From JABWCE01 sp964617955 (GTDB taxonomy: Bacteria > Bacteroidota > Bacteroidia > NS11-12g > UBA9320): a stretch of DNA of 64,000 bases. The translations under genes were made by a program, and so were the position numbers. Under the pieces are notes generated by a model. That model saw nothing but the letters and a program-made list of their open reading frames with translations. It did not search any database and was not told the DNA's origin. The stretch covers positions 96,181 to 160,180 of the forward strand of contig CAZTXB010000008.1 in assembly GCA_964617955.1 (NCBI GenBank). The letters run 5' to 3'. Below are positions 44,465-53,898 of the stretch, one piece after another (the stretch's first letter is position 1; each line of letters opens with the position of its first letter).

Positions 44465-45406
44465 TTATTTTTTTATCAATTTTCGATGCTCCACTCTCCC
44501 ATCTGAGTTTGTAATTCGGGCGTAATACAACCCCGCCCTAAAATTTTCTACATTCCATTGCATATTGGAATGGGGACCTGCTTCCTGAGCCATCATTTCC
44601 TTCCCCTGCTGATTATAAATTTCAATGCTGTACCTTAGGCCGGAAGGGTTGCTTATATTGAGGCTTTGGGTCATAGGATTTTCAATGGATAAGGGCATAT
44701 CTGCCTTTTTTTCCTGAGCCATACTGCCTGTTTTTCCCGTATTTAAGAACCTTGTATTGCCGTCTTGCATGTACATTACCCACAAACCATGTAAAGGAGA
44801 ATACCATTGATAGTAAAGGGAAGATATGACGAGTTTGCTATTTGGGACTTCTTCATAGGGCTTATTTCCAATTTTTCCTTGTCGGGTGATGCGAACCAGC
44901 TGATGTATTCTCACTCTTAAACTCTCCATGCTATCCCTAGGTAAAATCAGCTTACCCCAGGCATCTACCTTAGAATTCATGCTGATTTTAGTGGTTACTT
45001 TTATGGAATCGTAATTGGAGAAACCAAGCTCCGAGCCTTTATAAATTGAAATATTTTGCACCGAATCGCGTGAAATTTGAAGATAGAATGTAGGAAAGTT
45101 TAAAATGCGTATGGGCTGGAAACCTCCTTCGGTATTGCCTGTAATGGCAAACAAAGCATCATCGTTTTTTTTATAATAAGCATTGATTCTTCCATCGCTG
45201 GTTTGAACAATTCCGGCGTCAAGGCCCGGAATGGAGTCGTCGTATTTTTTTAATATGATCTGCTCTTTTTTCCAGGCGCTTAATTTCGAATAATCCCATC
45301 GTGCATTTTCTCCCTCGCCGTCCGAACTAGTGGTTTCATTGGCATAAATGATATTATACGTTCCGAGATTAAATACATCTCCGGATTCTAATTTTATACC
45401 GATAGG
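44465..45406 (-). pseudogene. 5'-truncated gene for a T9SS sorting-domain protein
   Basis: The C-terminal 75-80 residues are a type A T9SS sorting domain (NPMTQSLNISNPSG to GRVEHRKLIKK). The reading frame remains open and protein-like upstream to 45406 (with IKLESGDVFNL, YNIIYANETTSSDGEGENARW, WDYSKLSAWKKEQ) but reaches a stop at 45407-45409 with no ATG. The only possible start within it is TTG at 45154. A signal peptide is missing. The stop lies inside a copy of the hairpin repeat, so insertion of that repeat seems to have removed the 5' end. A functional short form from the TTG cannot be excluded. Confidence 0.7.
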
Positions 45407-45526
45407 TCAAATGTAATAGGCCAAATTTTCGTTTCTCAATTTGGCCTAAACATTTGTATCCATCGGCATTTGCCTCTGTATAATTTACACAATAATTGGC
45501 ATATTGTGTATCTTACATTGGTATTA
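45394..45526 (-). repeat. ~130-bp hairpin repeat (copy B), interrupting the T9SS gene
   Basis: On the minus strand it starts TAATACCAATGT and ends CCTATCGGTATAA, parallel to copy A (38317-38448). The hairpin arms (45398-45426 and 45442-45470) pair more perfectly here than in A. A second eight-pair hairpin, TACACAAT/ATTGTGTA, lies at the other end. Confidence 0.8.
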
Positions 45527-45642
45527 TTTGCCCATAAACTGTGTTTTGGAAAAACCAAATGAAAACCATGATAGAGTATTGCCTATTTGCTTTCACATTA
45601 AGCCTTAAAGTTTATTCAATTTTAACTCAAATAAAGGAAATG

Positions 45643-48159
45643 CTATTCATACCAATAAATCCGTTTTACACGCGGAGAAATGGAGGTCAGTACCTCATAA
45701 GGGATGGTGCCTATCTTCCGGGCCATAGAAACCAAGTCGTTCTGGGCTCCCATGATAATGACATCGTCGCCTACCTTGCAGTTAATCTTGCTTGTGTCTA
45801 CCATAAACATGTCCATACAAATTTTACCAACGGTTTTGGCTTTCTGCCCCCGGATGAGCACTTGCCAATTGCCATTGCTGAGCTTTCTGCTCAATCCATC
45901 GGCATAGCCCATAGCCACCACAGCAATGGTTCTTTCCTTTTTACTCCTGGAGTGCAAACCGTAACTCACCCCCTCATTGGGTCTGACCTTTTTTATTTGC
46001 GATATATAGGACTTGAGAGAGCCTGCAGGCGCTAATTTGGTTTGATTAAAGTCGGAAGGATCTATGCCGTGTAAACCGATGCCCAGCCTCACCATATTCA
46101 TGACTCCTTCCTGATAGTGCAGGATGCCTGTGCTGTTGAGAATATGCAATAGCGGTTTTGGAGACATTCGCCGGGTGAGAACCGAGGCATACTCCTTAAA
46201 TAGGCTTATCTGATGAAGGGTAAAATCGCGCAATCGCGCTTCATCCGATCCCGCCAAATGGCTGAATATGCTCTTCACCTGGATTTCAGTCCTCATCGAC
46301 AACATTGCCTCAAGTTGGGACAAATCAGCTTCGGAAAATCCAAGGCGGTACATTCCTGTGTCCAATTCAATGTGAATGCCATTCCATTTTCCATATTCGA
46401 GGCAGGCCTTTTCATAGGCCTTTAGAATCTCAAAACTGTATATCTCAGGTTCCAAATCATATTTTAACATGGTTTCGAATGAGCGCCAGTCGGGATTCAT
46501 AACCATGATCGGACTTCGTATTCCTTTTTCGCGCAAAGCCACTCCCTCATCGGTATAGGCCACAGCCAAATAATCGGTCCCCGCGTCTTCCAAAAATCTT
46601 GCCAATTCGTAACTGCCTGAACCATAAGAATAAGCCTTTACCATGGCCATTACCTTGCATTCCCTTGGTATGATGGATTTGAAATATCTAAAATTACTCT
46701 CTATGGCCGAGAGATTTATTTCAAAAACAGTTTGATGCGATTGGTATTCCAGCAATTTAACAACTTTCTCGAGGCCAAAAGTTCTGGCTCCTTTGAACAG
46801 GATAATTTCATTTCTGAAATGCTTGGTGTTAAAGGTTTTTAAAAAATGCTCTGTGGAATCGAAAAAGGATTTGTTTTCAATCTCGATAAGGTTTGAATTG
46901 GCTTTCAATTTGGGGCCAATTCCTATGAATCGGTTTATGGATTTGGATTTTAATATGGAATTGACGGCCTTGTATAACTCCGCATCCGATTTCTCCGTTT
47001 GAAGAATATCGGTCAATATCAGGGTATGATTTTTTCCACTTTCCTGGCGCGTAAAATAATCGACCGAAATGCCCAAAGAGTTAATATCCGAGTTATACGT
47101 ATCGTTTATTAAGACCGTCGAATGGATGCCTTCAATCTTTTGCAACCTCATTTCAACGGGCTGCAAATCCTTAATATTTTGGACAATTTCCTCCATTGGC
47201 ATGCCCAATTTAAGACATGCAAGAATACAGCAGGCTATATTTTCCTGTGAGGCTTTATCGTAAAATGGCAAGGAAAGTGGAATATGCCTTCCTTCATACA
47301 GCGCTACGAGCTCAGTGGATTCGCCTGAATGTTGTTCCCGCTTTTTTATGCCGGGCTTGGCCGGTTCTATCGCTTCAGATTTTTTTAGAAACAGGTCCGC
47401 ACTTGCGTCGCTAAAACTCCAGGTGAGAAGCTTGCCGCCTGGATGGCTTCTTTTCCAGGCTTGTAAAAGACCATGGGTTTGGATTACATCAGAACCGGCT
47501 ATTAACGTGTCACAGGATTGGAACAACTTAAATTTCTCTTCAGCCTTTTGTGTAGCGGATTCAAAGTTCTCGGAATGTGCATCGCCTAGTGTGGTAAAAA
47601 TCCCAATTTCAGGTTTGATGATTTTGGCAATTCTTTCCATCTCTCCCGGCATAGAAATACCTGCCTCAAAGATGCCAAGACTGCTTTTTTCATCCATTTT
47701 AAGTACAGAAAGCGGTACCCCGACCTGTGAGTTATAGCTTTTTGGACTGCGCACAATTTGATAATGCTTTGCCAGCAGTTGGTACAGCCACTCTTTTACA
47801 ATGGTTTTGCCATTGCTTCCTGTGATACCGATGACGGGATACCGATATCGGTTGCGGTGATAAACGCTTAAGTTTTGCAACGCCTCGAGTGTATCCCCCA
47901 CAAGAATAATATTCAAATCTTGGGTTTCCAGACCATCAGGGACATGTTGAGCCACAAAGTTTTTTACCCCTTTTTCAACCAATTCGGCCATATAATGGTG
48001 ACCATCGTTCCTTGGTCCGTAAATGGCGAAAAATAACGTAGTTTCAGGATTTAATAAGCCTCTGCTGTCAATGCTGATATTCTGAACTTCGGCTTCCGGG
48101 TCCGACAATTTCGATTTTCCTTTTAGAATAGACACAAGGAGGGAAACGCGATAGGTCAT
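45643..48159 (-). CDS. murF-alr: Bifunctional MurF ligase / alanine racemase
   Basis: The 838-residue protein joins two enzymes of peptidoglycan precursor synthesis: UDP-MurNAc-tripeptide:D-Ala-D-Ala ligase (MurF) and PLP-dependent alanine racemase. MurF: ATP loop GITGSNGKTIVKEWL (about 107-121), then LSVLKMDEKSSLGIFEAGIS and NDTYNSD. Alr from about residue 470: VMAMVKAYSYGSG with the PLP lysine Lys508, NSTGIL, and EGVSYGLHSRS with the second catalytic Tyr. Fusion of these two is characteristic of Bacteroidota, so it is expected rather than odd. A -7 box lies four bases before the ATG. Confidence 0.95.
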   Translation of the reverse strand: MTYRVSLLVSILKGKSKLSDPEAEVQNISIDSRGLLNPETTLFFAIYGPRNDGHHYMAELVEKGVKNFVAQHVPDGLETQDLNIILVGDTLEALQNLSVYHRNRYRYPVIGITGSNGKTIVKEWLYQLLAKHYQIVRSPKSYNSQVGVPLSVLKMDEKSSLGIFEAGISMPGEMERIAKIIKPEIGIFTTLGDAHSENFESATQKAEEKFKLFQSCDTLIAGSDVIQTHGLLQAWKRSHPGGKLLTWSFSDASADLFLKKSEAIEPAKPGIKKREQHSGESTELVALYEGRHIPLSLPFYDKASQENIACCILACLKLGMPMEEIVQNIKDLQPVEMRLQKIEGIHSTVLINDTYNSDINSLGISVDYFTRQESGKNHTLILTDILQTEKSDAELYKAVNSILKSKSINRFIGIGPKLKANSNLIEIENKSFFDSTEHFLKTFNTKHFRNEIILFKGARTFGLEKVVKLLEYQSHQTVFEINLSAIESNFRYFKSIIPRECKVMAMVKAYSYGSGSYELARFLEDAGTDYLAVAYTDEGVALREKGIRSPIMVMNPDWRSFETMLKYDLEPEIYSFEILKAYEKACLEYGKWNGIHIELDTGMYRLGFSEADLSQLEAMLSMRTEIQVKSIFSHLAGSDEARLRDFTLHQISLFKEYASVLTRRMSPKPLLHILNSTGILHYQEGVMNMVRLGIGLHGIDPSDFNQTKLAPAGSLKSYISQIKKVRPNEGVSYGLHSRSKKERTIAVVAMGYADGLSRKLSNGNWQVLIRGQKAKTVGKICMDMFMVDTSKINCKVGDDVIIMGAQNDLVSMARKIGTIPYEVLTSISPRVKRIYWYE

Positions 48160-48562
48160 TCCGCAAATTTAGTGAAAAGAAATGACGCATTTCGATAGGA
48201 GAGCCCCACAAACCTCCTATCGACTTAATGCTCCAAATACATTTCTTTAAATGGAGTGCCCTTTTTGTAACTTCTACCCTATACACTGATTTGTCTGCCC
48301 TTGTTTTCAAAAAATACCGGCAAATTTTGACTCCTGCCAAAAATAGGTTCTAAAACATTTCCAAATGATTTCCACAGTGTTATATAGAAATAGGACATTA
48401 TTTTATGGCTTTACTCATCCGTTCAGGCTCATTTCATCGTATATATGCAGAGCCTGTTTTAAAAAGAAAGATTTTCAACAGTTCTTTTTATCAAACCGGC
48501 CTTGTAAAGGCAGTATAAATATGTTATCTTCGAGTGTTAAATACTTAATTGTGACTTAGTTT
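48160..48562. other. 403-base region between murF-alr and the response regulator
   Basis: Besides the murF-alr -7 box it holds TATCTTCG, one mismatch from the -7 consensus, 29 bases before the regulator's ATG. No gene or clear structure is seen. Confidence 0.5.
48164..48171 (-). promoter_or_regulatory. -7 box placed for leaderless transcription of murF-alr
   Basis: The minus strand reads TAAATTTG, then CGGA, then ATG. The transcript would begin at or next to the start codon. Confidence 0.55.
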
Positions 48563-49921
48563 ATGTCAAGTTATAAAATTTTTATTGTTGAAGACGACGA
48601 ATGGTATGGAGAAATTTTAAAATACCATTTGTCCCTAAATCCAGAATACGAGATTCATCTTTTCCCAAGTGGAAAGGACTGCCTTCAAAATATGCATTTA
48701 GGTCCGGATATTATCTCTATTGACTATCAGATGCCTGATATGAACGGTGATGTATTATATGAAAAAATAAAAGAAATCAATGATCAGATCCCTGTTATCA
48801 TTATAAGCTCACAACAGGAGGTTTCCGTTGCCCTTAATTTATTAAAATCCGGCGTCTACGATTATCTCATCAAAGATGAGAACATCAAGGATCTCCTATG
48901 GAACAGCATCGTTAAATCTCGTGAAAGGGATTCCTTGAAAACCGAAATTTTTAGCCTGAAGAAACAACTCAAGGTTAAGTTTAATTTTAAGACGAGCATC
49001 ATCGGACAGAGTCCGGCCGTTAACCGCATTTTTGAATTGGTCGAAAAAGCGGCTCAAACCAATATCAATGTTTCTATCAGTGGGGAAACGGGAACCGGGA
49101 AAGAGGTGGTGGCCAAAGCCATACATTACCAGTCGCCAAGGGCCGATAAAAGTTTTGTCGCCATCAACATGGCTGCAATTCCAAAGGAACTGGTAGAAAG
49201 CGAATTGTTTGGACATGAAAAAGGCTCCTTTACAGGCGCGGGTACAAGAAAAATTGGCAAATTCGAGGAGGCCAATCACGGGACCTTGTTTCTCGATGAA
49301 ATAGCTGAAATGGACCTGAACCTTCAGAGCAAGATACTGAGAGTTATACAGGAAAGAGAATTTACCAGGGTGGGGGGAAACGAAGTTTTTAAAATTAACA
49401 TCCGATTAATCACCGCAACCCATAAGAACTTGTTGGATGAAGTAAAAAAGGGGAATTTCAGGGAGGATCTGTTTTACAGAATCATTGGATTCCCAATTGA
49501 AATTCCTCCACTTAGGGAAAGGGGTAACGATATTCTGCTGCTGGCCCGACATTTTATCTCGGAATTTTGCCATGAAAACAACCTTGAACCTGTGTCGTTA
49601 AGTAACAAAGCCAGTAAAGCTCTCTTAAATTACTCATACCCCGGAAACGTACGGGAATTAAAATCCATGGTAGAGCTTGCTGTGGTTATGAGTAATGGCA
49701 AAGAAATCGACGAACCCGACATCATCGTTTCGAAGAGTAATGAAATCATTTTAGGGCAAGATAAAAAATTAAAAGACCATATCGCGGATATTATCACCTT
49801 CTACCTCAAGAAGTACGAAAATGACGTACTTAAAGTCGCTGCTGAACTAGACATTGGCAAATCGACCATTTATAAAATGTTAAAAAATGAGGATATTAAG
49901 CTTGAAGAAAGGCTCAATTAA
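48563..49921 (+). CDS. Sigma-54-dependent response regulator, NtrC family
   Basis: The 452-residue protein has three parts. The receiver domain (1-120) has acidic pocket Glu10-Asp11-Asp12 and phosphoacceptor Asp54 in ISIDYQMPDMNG. The AAA+ domain has Walker A GETGTGKE (174-181), Walker B TLFLDE (241-246) and the sigma-54 contact loop GSFTGA (221-226). The last is normally GAFTGA, and Ala to Ser is a tolerated variant in the family. A Fis-type helix-turn-helix ends the protein (DVLKVAAELDIGKSTIYKML). It activates RNA polymerase with sigma-54 when phosphorylated. No histidine kinase is adjacent, so its partner lies elsewhere. Confidence 0.95.
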   Translation: MSSYKIFIVEDDEWYGEILKYHLSLNPEYEIHLFPSGKDCLQNMHLGPDIISIDYQMPDMNGDVLYEKIKEINDQIPVIIISSQQEVSVALNLLKSGVYDYLIKDENIKDLLWNSIVKSRERDSLKTEIFSLKKQLKVKFNFKTSIIGQSPAVNRIFELVEKAAQTNINVSISGETGTGKEVVAKAIHYQSPRADKSFVAINMAAIPKELVESELFGHEKGSFTGAGTRKIGKFEEANHGTLFLDEIAEMDLNLQSKILRVIQEREFTRVGGNEVFKINIRLITATHKNLLDEVKKGNFREDLFYRIIGFPIEIPPLRERGNDILLLARHFISEFCHENNLEPVSLSNKASKALLNYSYPGNVRELKSMVELAVVMSNGKEIDEPDIIVSKSNEIILGQDKKLKDHIADIITFYLKKYENDVLKVAAELDIGKSTIYKMLKNEDIKLEERLN

Positions 49922-50132
49922 GGCCCGATGAAAACCAGGTAAAGGTCCTCTGTTGTTTACTGTTGATGCCACTTATTCCCAAAACAGCCATCGGTGCCAC
50001 TTCAGATCACACAAAACCGCTTGAACATTATTTTTTAAATTTGGCTTTGGGTCCCTTTCGAGCCAAAACTGATTAAGTTTAATTGAGAACTGATTTTAAA
50101 AATATTTCATGCGCCATGAGCATTTAGAGAGT

Positions 50133-50172
50133 TAAAATAAAAAAGCCCTTATCGCAAATACAATAAAGGCCT
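50133..50172 (-). terminator. Rho-independent terminator after the TonB-like gene
   Basis: On the minus strand AGGCCTTTAT and ATAAGGGCTT form a ten-pair stem with two G-U pairs and a ten-base loop, followed by TTTTTATTTT. Confidence 0.82.
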
Positions 50173-50199
50173 CAATGAAAATATATAAAACCAACAAAC

Positions 50200-51036
50200 T
50201 CAATAAGCTATAAAGGAAATAGGGATATTGTAACGCACCCTTGCCGGATGCCCGTTCTGTTCTCCCGGCTTCCATTTAGGCATTAAATTCATCACCCTTA
50301 ACGATTCTTCTTCAAAGCCAAAATCCGCTTCAGAACAATTCAGGATTTTGACGTCTGATACAGAGCCATCTTTTTCAATAATGAACCCAACCCTGAGTTT
50401 GGCACTTTTGCCCACAAGTTTCGCCTTTTCGGGGAATTCCAGATTTAAACTTAAAAATTTAAATAAGGCTTCCTCACCGCCCACGTATTCAGGCATTACC
50501 GGAAGCCATATCGGAACAGTGCTCGGCTGTGCACCCAGCGTTAGTTTCACCACACTGTCTCCATCCAGTATGGAAGGAAAAAGGTCAAAATCCTCCCCAT
50601 CTCCTTTGGGATGATTCCCGGCGCCAATTTTTAATTTGTTTATTTCTTCCATGGTCATGGAATCTAGCAATATCTTTTCGTCGACCACTTGTTTGTAGTA
50701 ATTGTCTTCATTCGACTTTAAGGGTTCCTGCTTTTTATTCTCTACCTTATCTTCTTCCGGCTGATCGGGTTTTACCTCATCCGGCGGCCTGTCAAACTCA
50801 ACCCAACCGTCCACATTTTCAATCTTAATTTCTTTGGCGAATAATTTATTGATGCTTGGTATCAGAAATAAAATTAAAACCAAAAGCGCTCCTGAGACCA
50901 AAGATCTGATCAGGTTCCTGTTATAATTGGTTCTTATGGCGTAAGCGCCATACTCCTTGTTGCGATTTTCAAAAACGAGTGCGTTTCTGTTTTCGTCGGT
51001 TGGATCTGTCCATTGGCTAAAATCTAGTGGTTTCAT
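50200..51036 (-). CDS. Energy transducer TonB-like protein
   Basis: The 278-residue protein has a cytoplasmic N-terminal segment with the Bacteroidota TonB start (NRNKEYGAYAIRTNY), a single membrane helix (about 43-62), a Pro/Glu/Lys-rich periplasmic linker, and a C-terminal TonB domain (EYVGGEEALFKFLSLNLEFPE, then AKLRVGFIIEKDGSVSDVKIL and LMPKWKPGEQNGHPARVRY). TonB moves proton-motive energy from ExbB/ExbD to outer-membrane receptors. ExbB/ExbD genes are not nearby. A -7 box is present and a terminator follows. Confidence 0.93.
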   Translation of the reverse strand: MKPLDFSQWTDPTDENRNALVFENRNKEYGAYAIRTNYNRNLIRSLVSGALLVLILFLIPSINKLFAKEIKIENVDGWVEFDRPPDEVKPDQPEEDKVENKKQEPLKSNEDNYYKQVVDEKILLDSMTMEEINKLKIGAGNHPKGDGEDFDLFPSILDGDSVVKLTLGAQPSTVPIWLPVMPEYVGGEEALFKFLSLNLEFPEKAKLVGKSAKLRVGFIIEKDGSVSDVKILNCSEADFGFEEESLRVMNLMPKWKPGEQNGHPARVRYNIPISFIAY

Positions 51037-51056
51037 AATACAATCAATTGCTTAAC

Positions 51057-51064
51057 CAAATTTA
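51057..51064 (-). promoter_or_regulatory. -7 box upstream of the TonB-like gene
   Basis: The minus strand reads TAAATTTG, 20 bases before the ATG. Confidence 0.45.
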
Positions 51065-51191
51065 GCAAAGGATTTCCGGAGTTGGTTGTGGTTGATCCTT
51101 CACAGGTCAAACCAAACCTTCCTTTGGTTAAGCCAAATGGAACATATTAAATTTACTATGAAAACAGGGCACTCAATGCGCTGGGAGACTC

Positions 51192-52586
51192 TTAAAATTC
51201 TTTAACTTCCAGAATCTTTTCGTCATTCATTTCCGGATTGTACTCCCCTTCCCATTTTGCAATGACAATGCATGCCAAACAGTTGCCCACTACATTTACA
51301 GCAGTGCGCGCCATATCCATTAAAACATCCACGGCCATAATTAAATAAACAGGCCACATCGGTAAATTAAACTGACTTACCGTTGCGGCCAGGATAACCA
51401 TGCTGGCACGAGCCACCCCTGCCACGCCTTTGCTCGTTAACATTAACGTAAGGCACAATATTAACTGCTGACCAATGCTTAGCGGAATACCGGCCACCTG
51501 TGCCACAAACACGCTGGCGAGTGATAGGTAGAGGGTGGTACCATCTAAATTGAAACTGTATCCGGTTGGCAAAACGAAGCCCACTATTTTAGGAGGCACC
51601 CCAATTCGCTCCATCTCTTCCATGGCTCTTGGCAATGCCGATTCCGAACTTGCTGTGGCAAAGGCGATGCTTACAGGCTCGCTGATGGCTAAAGCAAATT
51701 TCTTTATAGGCAACTTAACCATTAACGCAATTGGGAAAAGTACGGCAAGCACGAAAACGATTAATCCTAAATACAAGGATCCCACCAGTTTAGCCAATGG
51801 TAAAAACACGTCCATGCCCATAGAACTCACCGTATAGGCAATGGCACCTCCCACCGCAAAAGGTGCGAACAACATCACAATATTGGTAAATTTAAACATC
51901 ACCTCGCTCAGACTCTCGCAAAAAAGTATGAGGGGTTTGCGCTTGTGAAGATCGACCATGGCCAATCCAATGCCAAACAAAATACTGAAAATAACCACTT
52001 GTAAGATCATGCCGTCGGCCACCGACTTAGCGAAATTTTCGGGAAAAATCTCGATAATGTGGTCTTGCCAGGTTTTTTCACTTACCGGAATTACTTCCTC
52101 ATGCAAAGTCATTGGCTTAACCACACCTTCGCCCGGTTTTGTGATATTAACCACGAGCAATCCTATAAACAGAGCCAAGGTGGTTACAATTTCAAAATAA
52201 AATAAAGCTTTCAACCCCATTCTCCCCACTTGCCTTAAGTCCGAATGCCCTGCAATGCCTACCACCAAAGTTCCAAAGAGCAAAGGCGCTATGATGGTTT
52301 TAATGCTTCTTAAAAATATCTTGCCCAGAATTTTTCCATACACTGCTATTTGAGGAAAATACAAGCCAATTTCGGCCCCAATAAACATGCTCGTAAATAT
52401 CCATATGGTGAGATTATTTCGCTTAATGGCGTAAGCGATAAGGCATATTTCTCCTAACCATCTCAGGATATCAAGATACATTCCACCGGGTATCCAGTTG
52501 AGTGCTGAAGACAAATACCACAGCAATAGGTAAATGGTGAGAAGTAAAACAGAAGTTTGCAAAAGCCGCTTAAATAATGTGCTCAT
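51192..52586 (-). CDS. Dicarboxylate/amino acid:cation symporter (DAACS family)
   Basis: The 464-residue polytopic protein belongs to the GltP/DctA/GLT family, which takes up glutamate, aspartate or C4-dicarboxylates with Na+ or H+. Signatures are the hairpin serine loop ATASSESALPRAMEEMERIGVP, VLPTGYSFNLDGTTLYLSLA on the seventh helix, LTSKGVAGVARASMVIL in the second hairpin, and MAVDVLMDMARTAVNVVGNCL with the substrate-binding Asp/Arg/Asn. The Arg in MDMARTAVN suggests dicarboxylate or acidic amino acid substrate. It is the last gene before the REP/RAYT module. Confidence 0.93.
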   Translation of the reverse strand: MSTLFKRLLQTSVLLLTIYLLLWYLSSALNWIPGGMYLDILRWLGEICLIAYAIKRNNLTIWIFTSMFIGAEIGLYFPQIAVYGKILGKIFLRSIKTIIAPLLFGTLVVGIAGHSDLRQVGRMGLKALFYFEIVTTLALFIGLLVVNITKPGEGVVKPMTLHEEVIPVSEKTWQDHIIEIFPENFAKSVADGMILQVVIFSILFGIGLAMVDLHKRKPLILFCESLSEVMFKFTNIVMLFAPFAVGGAIAYTVSSMGMDVFLPLAKLVGSLYLGLIVFVLAVLFPIALMVKLPIKKFALAISEPVSIAFATASSESALPRAMEEMERIGVPPKIVGFVLPTGYSFNLDGTTLYLSLASVFVAQVAGIPLSIGQQLILCLTLMLTSKGVAGVARASMVILAATVSQFNLPMWPVYLIMAVDVLMDMARTAVNVVGNCLACIVIAKWEGEYNPEMNDEKILEVKEF

Positions 52587-52663
52587 AATTTTAAAATGGA
52601 GGGCAAATTAATCTAATAATGTTGAAGAGCCATCGCATGGGTTATGAATTTTGTTTGAACAAC

Positions 52664-52746
52664 TTTGTTTACTAAATACAGCTAAGGCAGTTTGCAACTT
52701 TGAGCCTTTTAATCCACCCTTATCAATTTAAGCGCATTTTTAGTCT
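52664..52746 (+). repeat. Direct duplication, left copy
   Basis: Matches 53899-53981 with one difference in the first 73 bases; offset 1235 bases. It includes the inverse of the last ten codons (NALKLIRVD and stop) of the lipoprotein gene at 53944-54447. Confidence 0.85.
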
Positions 52747-52770
52747 TTACTTCTTTCCCGAGTCTCATAA

Positions 52771-52836
52771 GGTAACCCTTCCCAGCCAATGTCTCGCTCT
52801 GCAAGGCTAGAGTTTGGGGGAGCTGACTTGGCGGCC
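52771..52836 (-). repeat. REP element, inverted copy
   Basis: GTAACCCTTCCCAGCCAATG at one end and GCTGACTTGGCGGC at the other match the two ends of the inverse of the 80-bp tandem unit; the centre differs. It lies 55 bases beyond the 3' end of the RAYT gene. Confidence 0.8.
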
Positions 52837-52891
52837 AAAAGAAGCAACACTTATTAAACTTATTTTTGAAAACATTACCCGTTCACCTAAT

Positions 52892-53467
52892 TCAAATATC
52901 AATATCATTTAATTCAAGGTAATTGGTAACCGGGTAAACACCGGCTTCTCCACAAATATAAAACTTTGCAGAACTATGCTCATACTCTTCCGGGGTACTG
53001 GCCAAATGCCATTTGCCTTTGCAAGGATTTTGATGCATATAATTAATTTTCTGCTCGATAAATGCATCCCCTATACACTCTTTCCAGTCAAATGAATATT
53101 TCCATACTGAATGTTTTTTATTTCTCGCATTGTCTTTTGGGCTAACCCCTAATGCCATACTTTTAAGCAAATTGAACTCTCCTAGTGATTTCAAACGTCC
53201 AACTATTTCATAAGCCATAAACCTTTTTCCATTGCCTATAATGGTATTTATCGATTGTCCGATGTCTTTGAAAGCAATTACGACGTGAATGTGATTCGGC
53301 ATAATAACATATCCCACAATAAGATGCCCTTTGTCTTTTAAATGGTTAAACCATTTATAAACCAAATCATAAGAATTGATTTTTTGAATTAAGGCCAACC
53401 CATTAAAACAAGTAAATGTGATGAAATAGGTAACGCCAGGTTCAGCTATATGTACTTTTACCGGCAT
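52892..53467 (-). CDS. REP-associated tyrosine transposase (RAYT, Y1 HUH family)
   Basis: The 191-residue protein has the Y1 transposase signature: YFITFTCFN near the start, VGYVIMPNHIHVVI with the HIH metal-binding pair (His59, His61), and the C-terminal FIEQKINYMHQNPCKGKW, whose Tyr is the probable nucleophile. This form belongs to RAYTs, single-copy IS200-related enzymes linked to REP sequences. REP elements flank it on both sides in opposite orientation, as expected. The N-terminus begins with MPVKVHI. It appears intact and is the likely driver of the REP family here. Confidence 0.9.
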   Translation of the reverse strand: MPVKVHIAEPGVTYFITFTCFNGLALIQKINSYDLVYKWFNHLKDKGHLIVGYVIMPNHIHVVIAFKDIGQSINTIIGNGKRFMAYEIVGRLKSLGEFNLLKSMALGVSPKDNARNKKHSVWKYSFDWKECIGDAFIEQKINYMHQNPCKGKWHLASTPEEYEHSSAKFYICGEAGVYPVTNYLELNDIDI

Positions 53468-53553
53468 CAGTTCAAAATCAAAAAGTCACATGAAATATTA
53501 AAATACATTTTTAATTTGTCATTCTCTCTTTTTTCCACAAACGTCAAAGTTAC

Positions 53554-53873
53554 AATGTGTACCCTAATGCCGCCAAGTCAGCCCTTCCTTGCCTGGCCCA
53601 CTCTGGGCGAGACATTGGCTGGGAAGGGTTACTAATGTGTACCCTAATGCCGCCAAGTCAGCCCTTCCTTGCCTGGCCCACTCTGGGCAAGACATTGGCT
53701 GGGGAGGGTTACTAATATGTACCCTAATGCCGCCAAGTCAGCCCTTCCTTGCCTGGCCCACTCTGGGCGAGACATTGGCTGGGAAGGGTTACTAATGTGT
53801 ACCCTAATGCCGACAAGTCAGCCCTTCCTTGCCTGGCCCATTCAGGGCGAAACATTGGCTGGGAAGGGTTACT
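53554..53873 (+). repeat. Four tandem 80-bp REP units
   Basis: AATGTGTACCCTAATGCC begins units at 53554, 53634, 53714 and 53794. The period is exactly 80 and the units are nearly identical, the last one the most diverged. Each carries a palindromic GCCCACTCTGGGC core and the CCCTTCC/GGGAAGGG pair. The period is not a multiple of three, so open frames in this region are not coding. Confidence 0.92.
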
Positions 53874-53898
53874 GTGAGAGACTTGGGATGGAAGAAAG

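Larger units (their letters stand above)
52587..52891. other. 305-base region with duplicated tail and inverted REP
   Basis: No gene is supported. It contains one copy of the ~80-base direct duplication (52664-52746) and an inverted REP element (52771-52836). Confidence 0.6.

Noticed and set aside
45541..46035. A 164-codon frame on the plus strand
   Set aside because: It lies almost entirely opposite the well-supported alanine racemase part of murF-alr.
48450..48468. AGAGCCTGTTTTAAAAAG as another end of the MITE-like repeat
   Set aside because: It needs two insertions to align, lacks TA at the border and has no following similarity; chance is likely.
49922..49942. AAGGCCCGATGAAAACC as a solo MITE end
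   Set aside because: It shares only the GGCC core and the A run with the terminal repeat.
53554..53873. Regular repeats considered as a CRISPR array
   Set aside because: The units are contiguous 80-bp copies without unique spacers, and no cas gene is near. They fit REP units next to a RAYT gene.
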